Shown piece after piece: positions 16,120 through 19,575 of a DNA stretch of 19,575 bases; the stretch's first letter is position 1; every line of letters starts with the position of its first letter. This DNA is from an uncultured Mollicutes bacterium. Its GTDB lineage: Bacteria > Bacillota_I > Bacilli_A > RFN20 > CAG-288. The notes below the pieces were generated by a model. That model was given only the letters and a program-made list of their open reading frames with translations. It did not search any database and was not told the origin of the DNA. The DNA lies in contig URQF01000015.1 in the NCBI GenBank assembly GCA_900549915.1, positions 1 through 19,575 of the forward strand. Reading direction: 5' to 3'. The position numbers and the translations under genes were made by a program.

Positions 16120-16688
16120 TGGAAGACTATTACACCAAGAACGCGAAAGCCTACGAAGAAGAAACAAGGAATGCCGATAGGAGTTCTGTTTATTCTTTCC
16201 TAAGACCTTATCTCCCTAAGGGAAAGCTCTCTGTCTTAGATGTCGGATTCGGATCTGGACGCGACAGGCTTTATTTTAAGTCCCTTGGTTATGACGTGGA
16301 GGGAATTGATACTTCTCTTCCTTTCGTGGAAGACGGAAAGAAAAAAGGCCTCACCTGTTATCAGGCAGACAGGATGGAATTTGTGCCATCCCATACCTAT
16401 GACCTTGTCTATGCTCTTGCTTCCTTGCATCATCTTAAAAGAGAAGATATCTATCCAACCATAAAGAAGTTTCTTTCTTATCTAAAAAAGGATGGCGTTC
16501 TCTTTCTTTCCAGGAAATGCACACCGAAAAAAGACGGCTACGATAATAGAGGTCGTTACTTTACCTATCTTACGGACCAAGATATTCAAGAGTTTCCTTT
16601 TAAAATCAAAGCCAGGAAGAAGACAGTGACCCCTAGGCGGAAAGACGATATCTTTCTAAACAGGATACTAAGGAAGAGCGAAAACTAA
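16119..16688 (+). CDS. Class I SAM-dependent methyltransferase, small
   Basis: 189 residues, with a Rossmann-type SAM-binding fold. Motif I is VLDVGFGSGRD (39-49). The acidic residue ending strand 2 is in GIDTS (62-66), followed by a motif II-like YQADRMEF (81-88). LVYALASLHHL (96-106) is the post-II segment seen in methyltransferase family 11/25 small-molecule enzymes, and LKKDGVLFLS (122-131) is motif III. The C-terminus is short and basic. The substrate cannot be read from sequence. Its ATG shares a base with the preceding TAA stop (TAATG), so translation is coupled to the CNNM pair. Whether the coupling means a shared pathway is unknown. It is the last gene of the operon before a strong terminator. 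Confidence 0.85.
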   Translation: MEDYYTKNAKAYEEETRNADRSSVYSFLRPYLPKGKLSVLDVGFGSGRDRLYFKSLGYDVEGIDTSLPFVEDGKKKGLTCYQADRMEFVPSHTYDLVYALASLHHLKREDIYPTIKKFLSYLKKDGVLFLSRKCTPKKDGYDNRGRYFTYLTDQDIQEFPFKIKARKKTVTPRRKDDIFLNRILRKSEN

Positions 16689-16706
16689 ACAGACTTGTAT
16701 AATCTG

Positions 16707-16739
16707 AAAAAGGCAGCCCGAAGAAACAGGCTGCCTTTT
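16707..16739. terminator. Bidirectional terminator between convergent genes
   Basis: AAAAGGCAGCC (16708-16718) pairs with GGCTGCCTTTT (16729-16739) over a ten-base loop. A runs on one arm and T runs on the other serve the methyltransferase operon (plus) and the AAA gene (minus), which ends three bases away. Confidence 0.9.
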
Positions 16740-16742
16740 CGA

Positions 16743-17852
16743 TTACTTTCCGAAAACCTTCCTATTCGAAGGAAGACTCTTCTCGAATTCTTCGGCACCT
16801 TCTTTAAATGTGGTGTCTGGAACATAAGGATGATCTTTCCTTACTTTTTCTGCCCTCTCTCTTGTTAAGAGCGGAGTGACTCTGTCACCCTGATAGATGT
16901 TTGCCCTCTTATTTAAAGAACGGCAGACATCCGAGACTTTCTTAGAAACGAACCCATGTGTGGCTTTGGCAAGGTCATCAAGAAGGGTAGAATCTTCGAT
17001 GTCAACATTGGCAAGACGTTCCTTCCTCCTTTCCTTACGGGTCAAAGTATTCGGATGGTGGATACGGATGATATCGGTGAACAGAACAGGATGAAGGAAT
17101 TTCTTTTCGAAGATGGAAACATCGACTTTTTCTGGAACAGAGGTTCCAAGAACGAAAAGAATATTCAACTTCTTAGAACGGATTTTCTTCCTTTCTTTAT
17201 TAAGAATGGAATAGAACCTCTTGACAGTCTTTTTGCTTTCTTCATCGTCACCTTTCGGAAAATAAGCTTCTGCATGGGTGAAAAAGAAGACAATATTGTT
17301 CTTCTCTTCCGCTTTCTTTAATAAGGCATCCCAGTGGGAGAGAACATTCCTTGCGTTATAAACAGAGAAGTTTTCCCTAGGCTCAACATAATATTCGGTT
17401 GCACCGAGTTCGTGGACAAGAGATTGGACAAGAACGGATTTTGCACAACCGTTCGGACCATAAATTAAAAGCCCTAAGGATTCCTTTTCTGGGTAGGTTC
17501 CATTCTTCCAAGGCTCAACAATATTCTTCGTAAGGTATTCCTTGATATCATCCCTGCCGATGAATTCGCAGAAACCCTTCGGCTTCTTACGGGGTTTGAG
17601 CTTCTCCTTTTCCGCTGGAGAGAGATGCAGCTTAGACAAGCATTCTTCTCCACTGGCTTTATATTCTTCACTTAGTTTCCTAGCCATCTCGCTTTCTTTC
17701 TTATCTAAAGTAAGAGTGGCTAATAAAGCGGAATCTTCACCCGCTGCTAGATAATCTAAATAAGCTTCCTTATAATCCTTAATCCTCAACGCCATTTCTG
17801 CACTGGTCAGATGGCTTTTCAAATTCTTCTTTGCATCTAAGTAGTTATCCAT
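16743..17852 (-). CDS. AAA-family ATPase-like protein with degenerate active site and MIT-like N-terminus
   Basis: 369 residues. Residues about 8-80 form a helical segment rich in Ala, Leu and Lys (SAEMALRIKDYKEAYLDYLA onward) that resembles the MIT-type bundles of Vps4-like ATPases. After a basic linker (KPRKKPK, 86-92) and an N-terminal AAA segment EFIGRDDIKEYL, Walker A GPNGCAKS is intact at 132-139. The Walker B position reads FFFTHAEAY (189-197), where the family has hhhhDE(I/A)DA: the metal-binding Asp is Thr and the catalytic Glu is His. Sensor 1 reads GTSVP where TN(R)P is usual, and the arginine-finger site reads FEKKF where RRF is usual. It probably binds nucleotide but hydrolyses poorly or not at all. 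ATG 17852 has GGAGGA eight bases upstream. It is a single-gene unit, and the insertion sequence sits 95 bases upstream of its start. The cellular role is unknown. Confidence 0.78.
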   Translation of the reverse strand: MDNYLDAKKNLKSHLTSAEMALRIKDYKEAYLDYLAAGEDSALLATLTLDKKESEMARKLSEEYKASGEECLSKLHLSPAEKEKLKPRKKPKGFCEFIGRDDIKEYLTKNIVEPWKNGTYPEKESLGLLIYGPNGCAKSVLVQSLVHELGATEYYVEPRENFSVYNARNVLSHWDALLKKAEEKNNIVFFFTHAEAYFPKGDDEESKKTVKRFYSILNKERKKIRSKKLNILFVLGTSVPEKVDVSIFEKKFLHPVLFTDIIRIHHPNTLTRKERRKERLANVDIEDSTLLDDLAKATHGFVSKKVSDVCRSLNKRANIYQGDRVTPLLTRERAEKVRKDHPYVPDTTFKEGAEEFEKSLPSNRKVFGK

Positions 17853-17860
17853 AGTCAGAT

Positions 17861-17884
17861 TCCTCCGTTAGTTATTTTATTATA
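17861..17884 (-). promoter_or_regulatory. Promoter -10 and ribosome site of the AAA gene
   Basis: On the minus strand TATAAT lies at 17884-17879 and GGAGGA at 17866-17861, eight bases before the ATG. The -35 is poorly matched. Both lie between the gene and the insertion sequence, so the insertion did not remove them, but it replaced everything beyond 17947. Confidence 0.55.
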
Positions 17885-17939
17885 GAAAGAATTAAGGATA
17901 AACAAAAGCAAAAAGAAGAAAGAATGACGGAAAAAAAGA

Positions 17940-17947
17940 TAACAAAA
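17940..17947. repeat. Target site duplication, left copy
   Basis: TAACAAAA, identical to 19485-19492 on the other side of the insertion sequence. Eight bases is the usual duplication length for IS256-family elements. Confidence 0.88.
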
Positions 17948-17971
17948 GATGTTTGCAAGAAGTTTGTGTAA
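17948..17971 (+). repeat. Left terminal inverted repeat of the IS
   Basis: The 24-base end finishes in AGTTTGTGTAA (17961-17971), identical to the right end in inverted orientation. The outer 13 bases are only partly conserved. Confidence 0.8.
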
Positions 17972-18011
17972 ATTGTCATAAGTAAAGTCAGTAATGCAGT
18001 ATCTTATCTCT

Positions 18012-18039
18012 TTTCTTCTTGTCCATGGACAAGAAGAAA
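18012..18039. repeat. 28-base perfect palindrome downstream of the transposase
   Basis: Two 14-base arms meet at CCATGG with no spacer (centre 18025/18026). It lies 17 bases beyond the transposase stop. No T run follows on either strand, so it is not a textbook intrinsic terminator. Confidence 0.9.
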
Positions 18040-18055
18040 CGTTGCGTTGTCTAAG

Positions 18056-19339
18056 CTAAATATCAAATCCTAATTCTTCTCTTACCTCTTGAGGGACTTT
18101 TAACAATCCGTTCCTCCTACGTCCAAGCTTCGAGCTGTTATAGCTTCTACAGACGGCTGTAATCACAATCGAAGCATTATCTTCTGAGTTCATTAATATT
18201 CTTTTTCGTGTTTCTCTTTTCAGCTTTGAGTTAAACCCTTCGATTGCATTACTGGTATATAGGCTTCTTCTTATTTCCTCAGGGAAGCTATAGTAGGAGA
18301 AGATATTATCATCTGTCTTCTCTATCCTTTGTTTCAATCCTCTGTACTTCGTTCCCCAGAAAGAAGAAAACAGTTCGAATTTATCTAATGCCTCTTCTTT
18401 TGTCTTGCTCCTATACACCTTTTGAAAGTCATCACCGATATTCTCCCAATCGCTTTTTCTCACATGGCTTTTCAGATTTCTTTGATAATGGACAATACAG
18501 CGTTGATGAAGTGCATGAGGATAGATTTCTCTTATTGCTTCAGGCCTTCCGCTTAATCCGTCCGTGATAAACATCTTCGGATTCTTAAGGCCTCTCTCTT
18601 TCAGGTTTCTTAGAAGCTCTTTCCAAAGATCGATCTTTTCGGTTTCTCCAAAAGCATAGCCGAGAACCTTTTTATATCCAGATGGAGTTATACCTAAAGC
18701 GACTAAAATACCCTCTTTTTCGACGCTTTTATCCAATCCGATTGATCTTTTGAAGGGAATATAGGTTGCATCAAGATAAACAAAAGGATAGTCTTCTACT
18801 TGTTCTTGATTAAACTTTAAGGATTCTCCGATGGTCGTTTTAATAATCTTCTGAATAGTAGAAGCAGATAAACTAATTCCTTCTGTCTGAGACAAGATAT
18901 TCACAATATCGTTTTCCGTATTTCCGCTTCGATAAAGTGAAAGAATATAGTCTTCGATTTTCCCGAGATTATGTCCATACTTGTTTAAAAGCTTTGTCGT
19001 AAAGCTTAGAAATCTTGCTCTTGGGATTTGAATCAGGAAATCTCCTAAGGATGTTCTTATCTTTCGTTCATAATAGCCATTTCTAGAGGTATCTTTTCCT
19101 TCTGTTGCTGCCTCTTCCAGCCTATCAAAGAATTCAGCAGAAATATTCTTCTCGATTATCCTTTGAAAGCAGACTCTGAGTTGATCAGACAAGCGTTCAG
19201 CGAAGTTGTCCAGGAATCGAGGAAAATCACTTTCTTCGATGACTCCTTTCTTAATGGAATTCACCACATTTTCACCATTGTTTAGAATTCCTTTCAAAAT
19301 CTTATCGCTTAACTGACAGTTTTGGATTATACTTTTCAT
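18056..19339 (-). CDS. IS256-family (mutator) transposase
   Basis: 427 residues, full length for the family. It carries out DDE-type transposition of the surrounding element. The catalytic residues are visible in their usual settings: Asp190 in VYLDATYIPFKR, Asp260 in MFITDGLSGRPEAI and Glu367 in TSNAIEGFNSKLKR. The conserved LHQRCIVHYQRN segment (278-288) lies between the second Asp and the Glu, and the N-terminal region has the RNGYYERKIRTSLGDF motif of the DNA-binding half. ATG 19339 has AAAGGA about ten bases upstream. No frameshift or internal stop is seen. Its promoter should lie in the 145 bases between the ATG and the right end, where no clear -35/-10 pair is visible and where a 32-base palindrome sits. 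Confidence 0.95.
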   Translation of the reverse strand: MKSIIQNCQLSDKILKGILNNGENVVNSIKKGVIEESDFPRFLDNFAERLSDQLRVCFQRIIEKNISAEFFDRLEEAATEGKDTSRNGYYERKIRTSLGDFLIQIPRARFLSFTTKLLNKYGHNLGKIEDYILSLYRSGNTENDIVNILSQTEGISLSASTIQKIIKTTIGESLKFNQEQVEDYPFVYLDATYIPFKRSIGLDKSVEKEGILVALGITPSGYKKVLGYAFGETEKIDLWKELLRNLKERGLKNPKMFITDGLSGRPEAIREIYPHALHQRCIVHYQRNLKSHVRKSDWENIGDDFQKVYRSKTKEEALDKFELFSSFWGTKYRGLKQRIEKTDDNIFSYYSFPEEIRRSLYTSNAIEGFNSKLKRETRKRILMNSEDNASIVITAVCRSYNSSKLGRRRNGLLKVPQEVREELGFDI

Positions 19340-19402
19340 GGTGCTGGTGTCCTTTCGTGTTAGCGCACTTATGATAAGACACTGGCACTCTTTTTTGTGG
19401 TT

Positions 19403-19434
19403 TTTTCTTTTGAAGGCTAGCCTTCAAAAGAAAA
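19403..19434. repeat. 32-base perfect palindrome upstream of the transposase
   Basis: Two 16-base arms meet at GCTAGC with no spacer (centre 19418/19419), about 64 bases before the transposase ATG. In RNA it would form a very stable hairpin in any transcript entering from outside the element. Confidence 0.9.
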
Positions 19435-19460
19435 TCCAATACCTCTAACCATTAATCTCC

Positions 19461-19484
19461 TTACACAAACTATTATTAACTACC
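19461..19484 (-). repeat. Right terminal inverted repeat of the IS
   Basis: It contains TTACACAAACT (19461-19471), the inverse of the left-end core. The outermost two bases read GG on the minus strand, the common start of IS256-family ends. Confidence 0.8.
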
Positions 19485-19492
19485 TAACAAAA
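19485..19492. repeat. Target site duplication, right copy
   Basis: TAACAAAA, directly adjoining the right end and identical to 17940-17947. Confidence 0.88.
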
Positions 19493-19550
19493 TCAAAGAA
19501 TCACAAAACGATAAAGGAAATTGCAGAAAAATAGTCTAAAAAGAATAAAA

Positions 19551-19575
19551 GTTCCGGCTTTCTTATGCGTGGAAC
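19551..19575 (-). terminator. Possible terminator of a minus-strand gene beyond the window
   Basis: GTTCC (19551-19555) can pair with GGAAC at the very end. On the minus strand the stem is followed by TTTTATTCTTTTT. The short visible stem is cut by the window edge, so the call is tentative. Nothing else is seen in 19493-19550. Confidence 0.35.

Larger units (their letters stand above)
17948..19484 (-). mobile_element. Complete IS256-family insertion sequence
   Basis: A 1537-base element bounded by an exact 8-bp duplication TAACAAAA. Its ends carry imperfect inverted repeats that share the 11-base core AGTTTGTGTAA and begin GA (left) and GG (right). It encodes one mutator-type transposase filling most of its length, on the minus strand. 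Two long perfect palindromes lie inside, one between each end and the transposase. The intact ORF, ends and duplication indicate a recent and possibly active copy. It sits in an AT-rich gap and interrupts no recognisable gene. Confidence 0.9.

Noticed and set aside
1..19575. Recoded TGA, since none of the ten genes ends in TGA
   Set aside because: Ten stops are too few to be telling, the genes use TGG for Trp, and the reading frames are intact without treating TGA as sense.

Overview
The window looks like low-GC Firmicutes DNA, probably a Bacilli or Erysipelotrichia-like anaerobe. The reasons are AT-rich gaps, strong GGAGG ribosome sites, Gram-positive lipoprotein signals, cre-like (CcpA-type) operators and a lactobacillus/erysipelotrichia-style hydroxyacyl-CoA dehydrogenase. 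TAA and TAG end all ten genes. The ORFs stay open without reading TGA as sense, so nothing points to a recoded genetic code. The lineage call is inference.

Layout. (1) 1-1140: the substrate-binding part of a polyamine (PotD-like) ABC transporter. Its recognisable N-terminal half-lobe lies in frame upstream of the first usable start codon and is preceded by an in-frame TAG. A terminator follows. (2) 1149-2240: a stand-alone NAD-dependent 3-hydroxyacyl-CoA dehydrogenase behind a promoter whose -35 region overlaps a cre-like operator, closed by a terminator. (3) 2300-13269: the dominant feature, three giant paralogous lipoproteins of about 1,160-1,190 residues. Each has a lipobox cysteine at residue 19, a low-complexity stalk and nine divergent units of about 115-140 residues built around an LPY(F/V)YLG motif. 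Two are co-oriented in a two-gene operon behind a perfectly palindromic cre-like site. The third faces them tail to tail, with terminators between. (4) 13270-13832: a long AT-rich divergent gap with further cre-like sites. (5) 13833-16688: a tightly overlapping operon of two CNNM/CorC-type membrane proteins (DUF21 plus CBS pair) and a small SAM-dependent methyltransferase. (6) 16743-17852, minus strand: an AAA protein with a helical, MIT-like N-terminus. Walker A is intact, but Walker B, sensor 1 and the arginine-finger positions are degenerate. (7) 17948-19484: a complete IS256-family (mutator) insertion sequence with an exact 8-bp target duplication and two long perfect palindromes flanking the transposase. 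The last 83 bases hold no gene that I can see.

Most of the window is surface and transport biology: polyamine uptake, divalent-cation-type membrane proteins and large exposed lipoproteins. The lipoprotein family is the best candidate for something undescribed. I do not recognise its repeat, and the three copies share a nine-unit architecture that appears to predate their duplication. The degenerate AAA protein is the second candidate.
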